A DNA stretch of 16,102 nucleotides from Lachnospiraceae bacterium (lineage in GTDB: Bacteria > Bacillota > Clostridia > Lachnospirales > Lachnospiraceae), in NCBI GenBank assembly GCA_900766915.1, contig CAAFXE010000186.1, positions 1-16,102 of the forward strand, written 5' to 3'. A program made the position numbers and the translations under genes. The notes under the pieces are model-generated. The model ran no database searches. It was not told the DNA's origin and worked only from the letters and a program-made list of their open reading frames with translations. Positions 7,789-14,425 of the stretch are shown here, one piece after another. The first letter of the stretch is position 1; the number at the start of each line of letters is the position of its first letter.

Positions 7789-8688
7789 ATGGCATTTTGT
7801 AGTAATTGCGGCAAAGAACTTGCTGCTGGTGCAAAATTTTGTGTTGAATGTGGAACAGCCGTTAGTTATGCTTCGAAAACAAATAATGCTCGGAGAGTTG
7901 TTAACGATGGTGCATTGCACAGATGTCCTAGTTGTGGAGAACTATTAAGTTCGTTTGTATCGGTATGTCCATCTTGTGGGTATGAATTAAGAAATATATC
8001 CACTGAAAGCGCAATCAAAGAGTTTGCTTCCAAAGTCGAGCTTGCTGAAACCGATGAGCAAAGAGTACGACTTATTCGAAGCTTCACAATACCAAATACA
8101 AAAGAAGACATTTTGGAGTTTCTTATTTTGGCATCAACAAATGCAGATTCCGACAACATCTCAGAAGAAATAACGAATGCATGGTTGGTTAAACTAGAAC
8201 AATGTTACCAAAAAGCAGATCTCGTTTTATCAAAAGATCCCGATTTTCCCAAAATCCAGAGCATATACCGCAAAACATATAAGCGGATGAAAAATAGGAA
8301 ACTCCTAAAAGCAAGCAAATCTTTAAAATCTACATGTGAAAAAACGAGTCCTCGTACGCTAGGCAGTTTGATCCGGGCACTCCCTAAGTCATTTGGTATG
8401 ATTGCCGGTATTATTTCTTTCCTTATGGCTATTCGAGTTGACCAAGCCGGAGAAAACGGTGTCGGCTATGAACTTGTTGGTGGAACATTGTTAATCATTT
8501 CTGCGTGTATGCTGGGACGTAAAAATGTGAGTATTCCAGAAATCATCATTGGCGCACTCTGTGGAGTTTTGTCTTTTGTGTTGGCAAATCAACTTGAAAA
8601 TGGAGCATTTTTGCAACTTGTCGGCTTTTCAGTTCTTGTCATCGTGGCAATCAACTATTTCGTAGTACTTGGGCGAAGGGGTAAATAG
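7789..8688 (+). CDS. Double zinc-ribbon membrane protein A
   Basis: This is a 299-residue protein of unknown function. Two N-terminal zinc ribbons use C4/C7/C18/C21 and C46/C49/C60/C63. A middle helical domain at about 72-165 carries EQRVRLIRSFTIPNTKED, LILASTN and LEQCYQKADLV. A basic stretch lies near 164-182. The C-terminus has about four hydrophobic segments (roughly 201-216, 226-243, 248-266, 273-294) and ends in GRRGK. The zinc ribbons probably face the cytoplasm. AGGAG lies upstream of the ATG, and the next gene follows after 11 bp. The next gene is a paralog sharing the ribbons and middle domain. Zinc-ribbon membrane proteins next to an SPFH protein recall Bacillus YdjG with YdjI, which act with PspA in membrane stress. 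That link is inference. Confidence 0.82.
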   Translation: MAFCSNCGKELAAGAKFCVECGTAVSYASKTNNARRVVNDGALHRCPSCGELLSSFVSVCPSCGYELRNISTESAIKEFASKVELAETDEQRVRLIRSFTIPNTKEDILEFLILASTNADSDNISEEITNAWLVKLEQCYQKADLVLSKDPDFPKIQSIYRKTYKRMKNRKLLKASKSLKSTCEKTSPRTLGSLIRALPKSFGMIAGIISFLMAIRVDQAGENGVGYELVGGTLLIISACMLGRKNVSIPEIIIGALCGVLSFVLANQLENGAFLQLVGFSVLVIVAINYFVVLGRRGK

Positions 8689-8699
8689 AGGGAGATTGT

Positions 8700-9395
8700 A
8701 TGGCATATTGTTCTAATTGCGGTCATGTTATTCAAGATGGTGCCAAGTATTGTTCTCAATGTGGCACACTGGTTACAAATGAAATCAATTCTCATAGTAC
8801 CTATTCCGGCGAACTATACAAATGTCCGAGCTGTGGCGAATTTCTGCCCGCATTTACAGCTGTATGCCCTACATGTGGATATGAGCTCCGTGGAACTCAG
8901 GTATCAACCTCAATTCAACAATTTACACTTTGCTTGGATCACACCGAAAATGAGGAACAGCGCGCCAATCTTGTACGTAGCTTTCCTATACCAAATACCA
9001 AAGAAGATATCTTTGAATATATGATTCTTGCTTCGACAAATATTGTTGGGGAGCCGCATACAATAGTATTTGACGCATGGGTTGCTAAATTTGAACAATG
9101 CTACCAAAAGGCGGAATTAGTATTTGGCTCAGATTCAGATTTCGATAGAATTAAGGATATCTACAGCAGAACATCAAAGAGTATTACGAAAGAAAAGACT
9201 ATTCATGGAGTTAGAACAGTCCGTAATATGGTGAGTAAATATTTTGCAATAATGCCAAACCCAATTGTCGGCATCGTTGTCATCTTCCTGTTAGTGTTCG
9301 CTGTGATCAGGCTTTTCAGAGGACAGTTTGCTGGAATTGACATCATCTTTTCTGCACTTATCCTTTGGGTAACATACAAAATTACAAGTAAATAA
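8700..9395 (+). CDS. Double zinc-ribbon membrane protein B (paralog of A)
   Basis: This 231-residue protein is built like its upstream neighbour. Ribbons use C4/C7/C18/C21 and C42/C45/C56/C59. The same middle domain follows (EEQRANLVRSFPIPNTKED, LASTN, AWVAKFEQCYQKAELV, DFDRIKDIYSRT). It has only two C-terminal membrane segments, at about 187-205 and 211-228. The shared middle domain shows a tandem duplication followed by divergence, mainly in the membrane part. GGGAG precedes the ATG at 8700. The gene starts 11 bp after protein A and ends 34 bp before the SPFH gene. The two proteins may form a hetero-oligomer, which is inferred from duplication and pairing. No catalytic residues are recognised. 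Confidence 0.82.
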   Translation: MAYCSNCGHVIQDGAKYCSQCGTLVTNEINSHSTYSGELYKCPSCGEFLPAFTAVCPTCGYELRGTQVSTSIQQFTLCLDHTENEEQRANLVRSFPIPNTKEDIFEYMILASTNIVGEPHTIVFDAWVAKFEQCYQKAELVFGSDSDFDRIKDIYSRTSKSITKEKTIHGVRTVRNMVSKYFAIMPNPIVGIVVIFLLVFAVIRLFRGQFAGIDIIFSALILWVTYKITSK

Positions 9396-9429
9396 TCTGA
9401 TATGTAGAATGCAAAATGGGGGTATTTGA

Positions 9430-10788
9430 ATGGCGTTATTCGGAAAACCGAAATCAAGCGGCTTCATGAACGAAATCCGCTGCGACGAACTGAATTACCT
9501 AATCTGGAAATGGCATCCCACAGGTTCTCAGCAGGGTGCAAACAAGCGGGAACACGCCATCCGCTGGGGTTCTTCTCTTCGTGTCAAGGATGGTGAAGTT
9601 GCCGTATTCGTCTACAAACAGAAAGACGGCACCATGCAGGATTACATCGTCGGCCCCTTTGACCAGATGATCGAGACAGCCAACTTCCCGGTGCTGGCAA
9701 GAATTGTCGGACTTGCCTATGCGGGCGGCACGCCATTCCAGGCAGAGGTATACTTCATCAACCTTGCCCGGATGATTCAGGTTCGATTTGGCGTTCCCTT
9801 CTTTGATGTTTACGATCCTCGCTTTATGGATTTTGGCGTGCCGGTTGCCGTAAGAGGCACGATCAGCTTCGGGATCACCGATTACCGGGAATTTGTAAAG
9901 CTCCACAGACTGAGCAACTTCAACCTTGACGATTTCCAGAAACAAATCCGTGATGCCGTGAATCGGTATGTTAAGGATGCCGTGGCGAACGCTCCCGCCG
10001 CACATAATATCCCTGTCGTTCAGATCGAGAGCAAGACAGCTCAGATCAACGATGCCATCGAATTTGACATTACAGAGCGGCTGAAAGAAACATTCGGCGT
10101 AACAGTTTCCGGCGTGGATATCAGCGCCATCGAAATCGACAAGTCCAGCGAAGGCTATCGGCAGCTCATGGGCGTAACCAGAGAACTCTCCGGGGCAACC
10201 GCAAAGGCAGAGGCAGAAGCCAGGATTCGGGACATCTCCGAAAAGCAGAGAATCGAAGCCGAGAACTACGCCGAGACGCTGCGTATCCAAAGAGAGGAAA
10301 GCCAGTATGCTCAGCGTATGCACACCCGCACCTCCAACTTTGGAGCCTATCAGGTGGAAAAGCAAGCCGAGGTGGGGGTTGCCGGTGCCAACGCTCTCGG
10401 TCAAATGGGCGCTAATGGTGCTGGAAGTATTGACCTTGGCGGTGGAAATGCCGGTTTCAATCCCGCAGCCATGATGGCAAGTATGGCTGTTGGCGGCGTT
10501 GTTGGTCAGAATATCGCCGGTGTGATGGGCAATATGATGGGCAGCTTGAATCAACAGGCCACGACCGGTGCCGTTCCTCCCCCGATTCCTACCACGGCAT
10601 ATCATGTGGCTGTCAATGGACAAGCTACAGGGCCGTTTGATCTGACCACTTTACAGCAGATGGCTGCATCAGGACAGCTCACAGCGGACAGCTTGGTATG
10701 GACAGCCGGAATGGCACAGTGGGAGAAAGCGTGGAACATTGAGGAAATGAGATTTTTCTTCATTCCTCCTGTTCCTCCCACTCCGTAA
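9430..10788 (+). CDS. SPFH-domain protein with C-terminal GYF_2 domain (YdjI-like)
   Basis: This 452-residue protein matches the 'virion core protein'/YdjI type of SPFH scaffold. The N-terminus is MALFGKPKSSGFMNEIRCDE. The SPFH region spans about 25-250 (GEVAVFVYKQKDG...GTISFGITDYREFV...GVTVSGVDISAIEID). An Ala/Glu-rich coiled coil lies at 255-300 and a Gly/Met-rich linker at 315-372. A proline patch PPPIP (383-387) and a GYF_2 domain (391-440: YHVAVNGQATGPFDLTTL, then WTAGMAQW) follow, and the end is again proline-rich (PPVPPTP). SPFH proteins assemble into membrane-associated scaffolds, and GYF domains bind proline-rich peptides, so self-association is possible. Its DNA is visibly more GC-rich than the two zinc-ribbon genes before it, suggesting a separate origin within one operon. 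GGGGG lies upstream of the ATG. Confidence 0.87.
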   Translation: MALFGKPKSSGFMNEIRCDELNYLIWKWHPTGSQQGANKREHAIRWGSSLRVKDGEVAVFVYKQKDGTMQDYIVGPFDQMIETANFPVLARIVGLAYAGGTPFQAEVYFINLARMIQVRFGVPFFDVYDPRFMDFGVPVAVRGTISFGITDYREFVKLHRLSNFNLDDFQKQIRDAVNRYVKDAVANAPAAHNIPVVQIESKTAQINDAIEFDITERLKETFGVTVSGVDISAIEIDKSSEGYRQLMGVTRELSGATAKAEAEARIRDISEKQRIEAENYAETLRIQREESQYAQRMHTRTSNFGAYQVEKQAEVGVAGANALGQMGANGAGSIDLGGGNAGFNPAAMMASMAVGGVVGQNIAGVMGNMMGSLNQQATTGAVPPPIPTTAYHVAVNGQATGPFDLTTLQQMAASGQLTADSLVWTAGMAQWEKAWNIEEMRFFFIPPVPPTP

Positions 10789-10835
10789 TCTCCACTTATT
10801 ACCAAGAAAAACGGTATCGCGTTTCGCACAACACA

Positions 10836-10866
10836 GGGGTGTCGCGAAACGCGACACCCCTTGAAA
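10836..10866 (+). terminator. Strong hairpin after the SPFH gene (terminator or switch)
   Basis: GGGGTGTCGCG (10836-10846) and CGCGACACCCC (10850-10860) form a perfect 11-bp stem with an AAA loop, 48 bp after the SPFH stop. The T-run is weak (TTGAAAG). An upstream TCGCGTTTCGC (10817-10827) can pair instead with GCGAAACGCGA (10844-10854), so two exclusive structures are possible. Confidence 0.6.
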
Positions 10867-10973
10867 GAAGGCTTCTTGTAGAATCATCTTTTTGTAACTC
10901 AATTACCCATTCCTGTTGCAGAAACTAACTACCTGTGAATGTGGAAACTTCTCAAGGATAAAAGTATTCAAAG

Positions 10974-11002
10974 TTGAGTTTTAATGTATGTTATGGTATA
11001 TT
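10974..11002 (+). promoter_or_regulatory. Promoter of the Septu-like operon
   Basis: TTGAGT (10974-10979), a 17-bp spacer and TATATT (10997-11002) form a good sigma-A promoter in an AT-rich stretch. It is followed by a leader of about 70 nt to AGGAGG (11067-11072) and the ATG at 11079. It shows that the ATPase/HNH pair is transcribed apart from the SPFH operon. Confidence 0.68.
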
Positions 11003-11078
11003 TTTTCTTGAGCAAGTCAAAAATAAATGCACATTAAGCTAGTTTTTCGATAATTCAGATGCCGCTAGGAGGCATAAT

Positions 11079-12347
11079 ATGGAATTTTTAAAGGTCGATA
11101 TTAAAAACTTCAAACGATTTGAGTCTCTTCATCTTGATTTGAAACCAGGAATTAATATTCTTCTTGGAGGAAATGGCGTTGGAAAAACATCCGCTTTGGA
11201 AGCCTTGTCTGTAGCACTTAGCGATTTTTTTAATGGCATTTCTGACGTTCCCAAAAAAGGCATTGAGGCAAACCAAGTCCGTTTTGATACTCACGAGCTT
11301 GGCGATGTATCGACAGGTAAAGAGTATTTTTCTACCTCTATCACTTCCCATATTCATTTGGATCACGAAGTTGGCATAGGCCAGATTACACGACGCGATA
11401 ATACATCTAATTCCAGGACTCGATATTTGGGTAGAGGAATTGCGCAGTACGCAAATCGTATTTGCAATGATATGAATGCAACCCTTCCGTTGATTTGTTA
11501 CTATAGTACAAAGCGACTCTCACCACCCAAAAAAGAAAACTACGCCGCAAAAAGCAAAAACAAGCTGGATGATCGAATCTGCGGCTATATTGGTTGCCTG
11601 GATGATACTCTCGATTTAAAAGCTTTAAAATCCTGGTGCCTTGACATGGAATTGGAAGCATTCCACGCAGGAAAGCCTGTTCAGGAATATGAGATGTTTA
11701 AAAATATCATCTCAATTTTCATGTCCAAAATGACTGATACCAAACCTTTTCCGACTGTATATTATTCCAGAAAACAAGAAGAATTAGTATATCAAGAGTC
11801 TGGAAAAGCACTTCCTATCAGCTATATGAGTGCTGGATATCAGTCGTTGCTGTGGATGATCATGGATATGGCTTTCCGCTTGGCGCAAATTAATCCTGGT
11901 ATCAAAAACTATCAAGATGTTCCTGGTATCATCATGATTGATGAGATTGATATGCATCTTCATCCCATTTGGCAGTGGAGAATCGTTGAAGCATTGCACG
12001 AAGTATTTCCTAGGATTCAATTTATCTTGGCAACACACTCGCCAATAATCGTTTCCTCCGCCAAAAATGCAAATTTGATAATGCTACAGGGCGATGATGT
12101 GCGTTATTTGCCAAATGCGTACGCTTATTCGATAGATGATGTTCTAGAAAACCGTCAATTCAGTCAAAGCGTTCCAGATGAGTTGCGCACACTCATTAGT
12201 GCATTTGATCGGAGTATAAATTCAGGCGAGCTCGGCAAAGCAAGAGATGTACTTGGAAAGATGATTGAGCAATTCGGGCGTAATAATCCTTCTGTCATCG
12301 GATGCCAGTCGGAATTTGAACTGGAAACATATTCAGACGACATGTGA
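11079..12347 (+). CDS. ptuA: Septu-type ABC/AAA ATPase (PtuA-like)
   Basis: This 422-residue ATPase has an ABC-type (SMC/OLD-like) head. The start MEFLKVDIKNFKRFESLHLDL is followed by Walker A GGNGVGKT (30-37), a signature-like YMSAGYQSLLWMIMDMA (249-265), Walker B GIIMIDEIDMHLHP (283-296, with the catalytic acid region DEID) and the H-loop ILATHSP (316-322). No TOPRIM domain is visible, so it is not an OLD nuclease. An HNH nuclease gene starts 9 bp downstream. This two-gene pair is the Septu layout, in which PtuA senses phage or nucleotide state and controls PtuB. No retron reverse transcriptase or msr/msd RNA is seen upstream, unlike retron Ec78. AGGAGG precedes the ATG. The promoter is at 10974-11002. 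Confidence 0.83.
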   Translation: MEFLKVDIKNFKRFESLHLDLKPGINILLGGNGVGKTSALEALSVALSDFFNGISDVPKKGIEANQVRFDTHELGDVSTGKEYFSTSITSHIHLDHEVGIGQITRRDNTSNSRTRYLGRGIAQYANRICNDMNATLPLICYYSTKRLSPPKKENYAAKSKNKLDDRICGYIGCLDDTLDLKALKSWCLDMELEAFHAGKPVQEYEMFKNIISIFMSKMTDTKPFPTVYYSRKQEELVYQESGKALPISYMSAGYQSLLWMIMDMAFRLAQINPGIKNYQDVPGIIMIDEIDMHLHPIWQWRIVEALHEVFPRIQFILATHSPIIVSSAKNANLIMLQGDDVRYLPNAYAYSIDDVLENRQFSQSVPDELRTLISAFDRSINSGELGKARDVLGKMIEQFGRNNPSVIGCQSEFELETYSDDM

Positions 12348-12356
12348 GGTGCTTCG

Positions 12357-13103
12357 ATGATATATATAAAGAAAGGTGCACCGCCAAATAGCGTCGCAAC
12401 AAAAGTTGCAGAAATCAAGCGTACCTCCCAATGGAGGGCAATTCCTGAAGTGCGTCCTTCAGATCCCGATTCTCAAAATGGGTATAGTGATACACTACGA
12501 ACATATTTTGACCAACTTCCAAAGGACGATATTCGCGAAGCTCTGCTGGAAGAACAGCATCATGTGTGTGCATATTGTATGCGCCATTTATCCAACAAAC
12601 AATCAGCAAGAATTGAGCACTGGTTTCCCTTAAGTCAAGCGCGTGACACAGCGATTGACTATCGCAATTTTCTTGCAGTATGCGATGGCGTTAAATCTGA
12701 GCAGCAACAACGCCATCCTTGCTGTGATGTGAGCAAAGGGGGCACAGAAATCACATTAGATCCTAGATGCCAGTGGATGATGGATCAGATACGATACGAA
12801 AGCAATGGTCGGGTGTATTTTGAAGTCCCAACCGAAATGGATTCACAGCTCGCTGGCAAAATTTCTAATGATATAGATGTCACACTTCGCTTAAATGGCA
12901 GTGAGTCTGACCTTACAATAGGGCGACGCCGCGTCTATGAGAGTTGCAAAAAAACGATGGAAAAACTCCAGAGAAATCACAAATGTTCTGTTGCAAATGT
13001 TGAAAAACTTCTCCATCAGATGGAATCGCAGGAAGCATATCCTGATTATGTTGGTGTGATGATGTTCTATTATAAGCGGTGGCTGAAGAATCATTCGAAA
13101 TGA
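12357..13103 (+). CDS. ptuB: HNH endonuclease of the Septu/retron type (PtuB-like, TIGR02646-like)
   Basis: This 248-residue protein has an HNH nuclease core: CAYCMRHLS (C71, C74), IEHWFPLSQ (E87, H88), DYRNFLAVCDG (N104) and HPCCDVSKGG (119-129). This spacing is that of the TIGR02646 'retron/Septu HNH' family. The N-terminal part (IYIKKGAPPNSVATKV) is also typical. The C-terminal half is helical and basic and may contact the ATPase or DNA. It would cut DNA or RNA when released or activated by the partner ATPase, giving abortive infection in described Septu systems. The gene follows the ATPase by 9 bp with GAGG before the ATG. A hairpin at 13131-13165 closes the operon. All expected catalytic positions are present. 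Confidence 0.83.
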   Translation: MIYIKKGAPPNSVATKVAEIKRTSQWRAIPEVRPSDPDSQNGYSDTLRTYFDQLPKDDIREALLEEQHHVCAYCMRHLSNKQSARIEHWFPLSQARDTAIDYRNFLAVCDGVKSEQQQRHPCCDVSKGGTEITLDPRCQWMMDQIRYESNGRVYFEVPTEMDSQLAGKISNDIDVTLRLNGSESDLTIGRRRVYESCKKTMEKLQRNHKCSVANVEKLLHQMESQEAYPDYVGVMMFYYKRWLKNHSK

Positions 13104-13130
13104 TTTTGATCAAACACTACATACTTCAAA

Positions 13131-13165
13131 ATTCGTCAGAGTCCGCGGAACGGGCTCTGACGAAT
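13131..13165. terminator. Hairpin closing the Septu-like operon
   Basis: ATTCGTCAGAG (13131-13141) and CTCTGACGAAT (13155-13165) form a perfect 11-bp stem, with further pairing of TCC and GGG inside. On the plus strand the T-run is missing. On the minus strand the stem continues into TTTTGAA. It lies between the end of the nuclease gene and the 3' end of tnpV and could act in both directions. Confidence 0.6.
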
Positions 13166-13201
13166 AATCCTACATTGAGAAGATAAAGTGAACGTTCGCA
13201 G

Positions 13202-13552
13202 TTAAATGCAAATCAATTCAGAAAACACAACCTCCTCCGCTTGTGCTTTCAGACAATTCATATGCTGCACCCATTCCATCTGATTGGTTGCCTTGTCCGG
13301 TGCCGGATTCTGCATCAGCAATTCCCCCATAATCTGCTCTATCCGTCTCTCTGCGGTATCCTGGATCTCCAGCAAGTGCGGAAACAATTTCTGCTGCATG
13401 GCAAGGATAGAATATTCTATGGGTCTATGCTCCATCAAAAAAGTACGGCGCATCCTGCCGTATTTGTTCAGCGGGCGTTTCTCAACAGGCTCAAGCACTA
13501 GGTTGGGAATATAATAGTCGCCGCAGCGGATATAGGTCAATTCGGTATTCAT
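13202..13552 (-). CDS. tnpV: Transposon-encoded protein TnpV
   Basis: This 116-residue protein has the recognisable TnpV sequence: LTYIRCGDYYIPNLVL, NKYGRMRRTFLMEHRPIEY, then a helical region and the ending NQMEWVQHMNCLKAQAEEVVFSELI. TnpV is common on clostridial integrative elements, but its function is not established. GGAGG precedes the ATG at 13552. It lies 67 bp downstream of the excisionase-like gene, same strand, likely one transcript. It is complete and looks functional. Confidence 0.87.
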   Translation of the reverse strand: MNTELTYIRCGDYYIPNLVLEPVEKRPLNKYGRMRRTFLMEHRPIEYSILAMQQKLFPHLLEIQDTAERRIEQIMGELLMQNPAPDKATNQMEWVQHMNCLKAQAEEVVFSELICI

Positions 13553-13619
13553 GTTCAGTCCTCCAATGTGAAATGATTTTTATAGGGGCGTCGTGTTTCA
13601 CGCCACCCTTGGCTGTGCT

Positions 13620-13862
13620 TCAAATATGGGCTTTCAACTGCAATCGATACTTTGCATAGTGAGTACTGAGCAGATAGTCGATCACCCACTCCTTGGGGAT
13701 CAAATAGGTATTGCGAATATAGTAATGCTTCACCCGGTTTTCCCGCATCAATTTCCGGGCAGTTTTTTCGCCAATCCCGCCAAGCATTTCCCTAAACTGC
13801 ATCAGATTCACCACTTCGGGGTATGCAGAATATTTCTTTCGATACTCATTTCGCTTGCTCAT
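13620..13862 (-). CDS. Excisionase-like helix-turn-helix protein
   Basis: This is an 80-residue small basic protein. The middle (LMQFREMLGGIGEKTARKLMRENRVKHYYIRNTYLIPKEWVIDYL) fits a winged helix-turn-helix of the excisionase/HTH_17 type, with the IPKEWVIDYL ending. Proteins of this type are regularly found with clostridial tyrosine integrases and guide excision. Here it sits about 270 bp from the tRNA-Leu att copy, at the opposite end of the element from the integrase. In the excised circle it would lie on the other side of the joined att site from the integrase 3' end. AGGAAAGG precedes the start. Function as excisionase is inferred from family and position. Confidence 0.75.
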   Translation of the reverse strand: MSKRNEYRKKYSAYPEVVNLMQFREMLGGIGEKTARKLMRENRVKHYYIRNTYLIPKEWVIDYLLSTHYAKYRLQLKAHI

Positions 13863-14133
13863 AACAATCAGCCTTTCCTGTCAATCTGTATCATAGGCAG
13901 GCATCGGCGCTAAGTGTGAGTTTGTGTGATATCCTTCCTACATCCCTCCCGATCGTACTGTTTTTCTCCCAAGCGAGGAATGTGGATTGTGTGTTGTTTG
14001 CTCAGAAGCGTTCTAAAAAATACTGATTTTTCGCACTATTTGTTACGAGAATGTGGATAAAAACCGCATTCTAAACATACTCACCACTTCCATCGTCACT
14101 AGATGCAGTTATTTTACGAATGGTTCAGAAAAC
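13863..14133. other. Non-coding stretch between the excisionase-like gene and the tRNA-Leu fragment
   Basis: No gene is supported. A hairpin AGAATGTGG (14048-14056) with CCGCATTCT (14064-14072), one G-T pair and a 7-nt loop, lies 62 bp from the tRNA fragment. Arm-type integrase and Xis binding sites would be expected here, but no clear direct repeats were found. Confidence 0.45.
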
Positions 14134-14187
14134 TCAAAATCCACCGCCAGCGATGGCGTACCGGTTCGAGTCCGGTCACCGGCACCA
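14134..14187 (+). repeat. Displaced 3' part of tRNA-Leu(CAA): attachment site copy at the element's right end
   Basis: The sequence starts in an anticodon loop (TCAAAA, anticodon CAA). It continues through the 3' anticodon strand TCCAC and a variable arm CGCCA-GCGA-TGGCG. The T arm is ACCGG-TTCGAGT-CCGGT, then the acceptor strand CACCGGC, A and CCA. The bases before 14134 do not pair to make a 5' half, so it is not a functional tRNA gene. Such a 3' fragment is what a tyrosine integrase leaves when it inserts at the anticodon loop of a tRNA gene. A complete tRNA-Leu gene is expected at the other end, beyond the window. Confidence 0.85.
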
Positions 14188-14223
14188 AGAAAGCAGATAC
14201 CCGAACCGGGTATCTGCTTTCTT
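14187..14223. terminator. Terminator attached to the tRNA-Leu fragment
   Basis: AAGAAAGCAGATACCCG (14187-14203) and its exact complement (14207-14223) give a 17-bp stem with a 3-nt AAC loop, starting at the last base of the CCA. It is a natural tRNA terminator carried along with the 3' fragment and could work in both directions. Confidence 0.75.
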
Positions 14224-14245
14224 GATATCGTGGGGGACTCGAACA

Positions 14246-14270
14246 AGGGACAGTCCGGTGGACTGTCCCT
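14246..14270. repeat. Perfect 11-bp inverted repeat between the two tRNA-end copies
   Basis: AGGGACAGTCC (14246-14256) and GGACTGTCCCT (14260-14270) have a 3-nt GGT loop and no T-run. It may be a dispersed short palindromic repeat or a protein-binding site. Confidence 0.5.
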
Positions 14271-14308
14271 CGGCGACGGCTGGACGACACCGACACTATA
14301 ATGTAATT

Positions 14309-14325
14309 GAGTCCGGTCACCGGCA
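14309..14325 (+). repeat. Second, 17-bp copy of the tRNA-Leu 3' end
   Basis: GAGTCCGGTCACCGGCA repeats bases 14168-14184 exactly, 141 bp further on. The bases before and after (TT and TCC) differ from a tRNA. It looks like another att footprint of the same tRNA gene, left by a different or earlier element. Confidence 0.75.
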
Positions 14326-14370
14326 TCCGGAATGAACAATATCTAAAGTGTACACAACACACAAACCAAT

Positions 14371-14425
14371 ATAATCCGAACCAACTTTTCCCTGTGGGAG
14401 ATGGGTTCGGATTATTTGTTTTTTT
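14371..14425 (+). terminator. Intrinsic terminator after the second tRNA-end copy
   Basis: ATAATCCGAACC (14371-14382) pairs with GGTTCGGATTAT (14404-14415) and is followed by TTGTTTTTTT. It is a classic terminator form and may be the original terminator of the chromosomal tRNA-Leu. Confidence 0.7.

Noticed and set aside
9499..10623. A 374-codon minus-strand frame opposite the SPFH gene
   Set aside because: The plus-strand gene has clear SPFH and GYF domains. The reverse frame is Gly/His/Cys-rich mirror sequence, typical of a shadow.
10789..11078. Possible retron msr/msd RNA before the ATPase/HNH pair
   Set aside because: No reverse transcriptase gene is present. The hairpins lie close to the SPFH stop and before the ATPase promoter, fitting a terminator better.
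11079..12347. OLD-family nuclease or Gabija GajA
   Set aside because: No C-terminal TOPRIM domain is visible and the partner is an HNH nuclease, not a UvrD-like helicase.
14134..14187. Functional tRNA-Leu gene
   Set aside because: The 5' acceptor strand, D arm and 5' anticodon strand are absent upstream, so only the 3' part is there.
14053..14362. Short reading frames across the tRNA-Leu fragment on both strands
   Set aside because: They translate tRNA, terminator and inverted repeats (GDRTRTG-like peptides), a known artefact, and lack ribosome sites.
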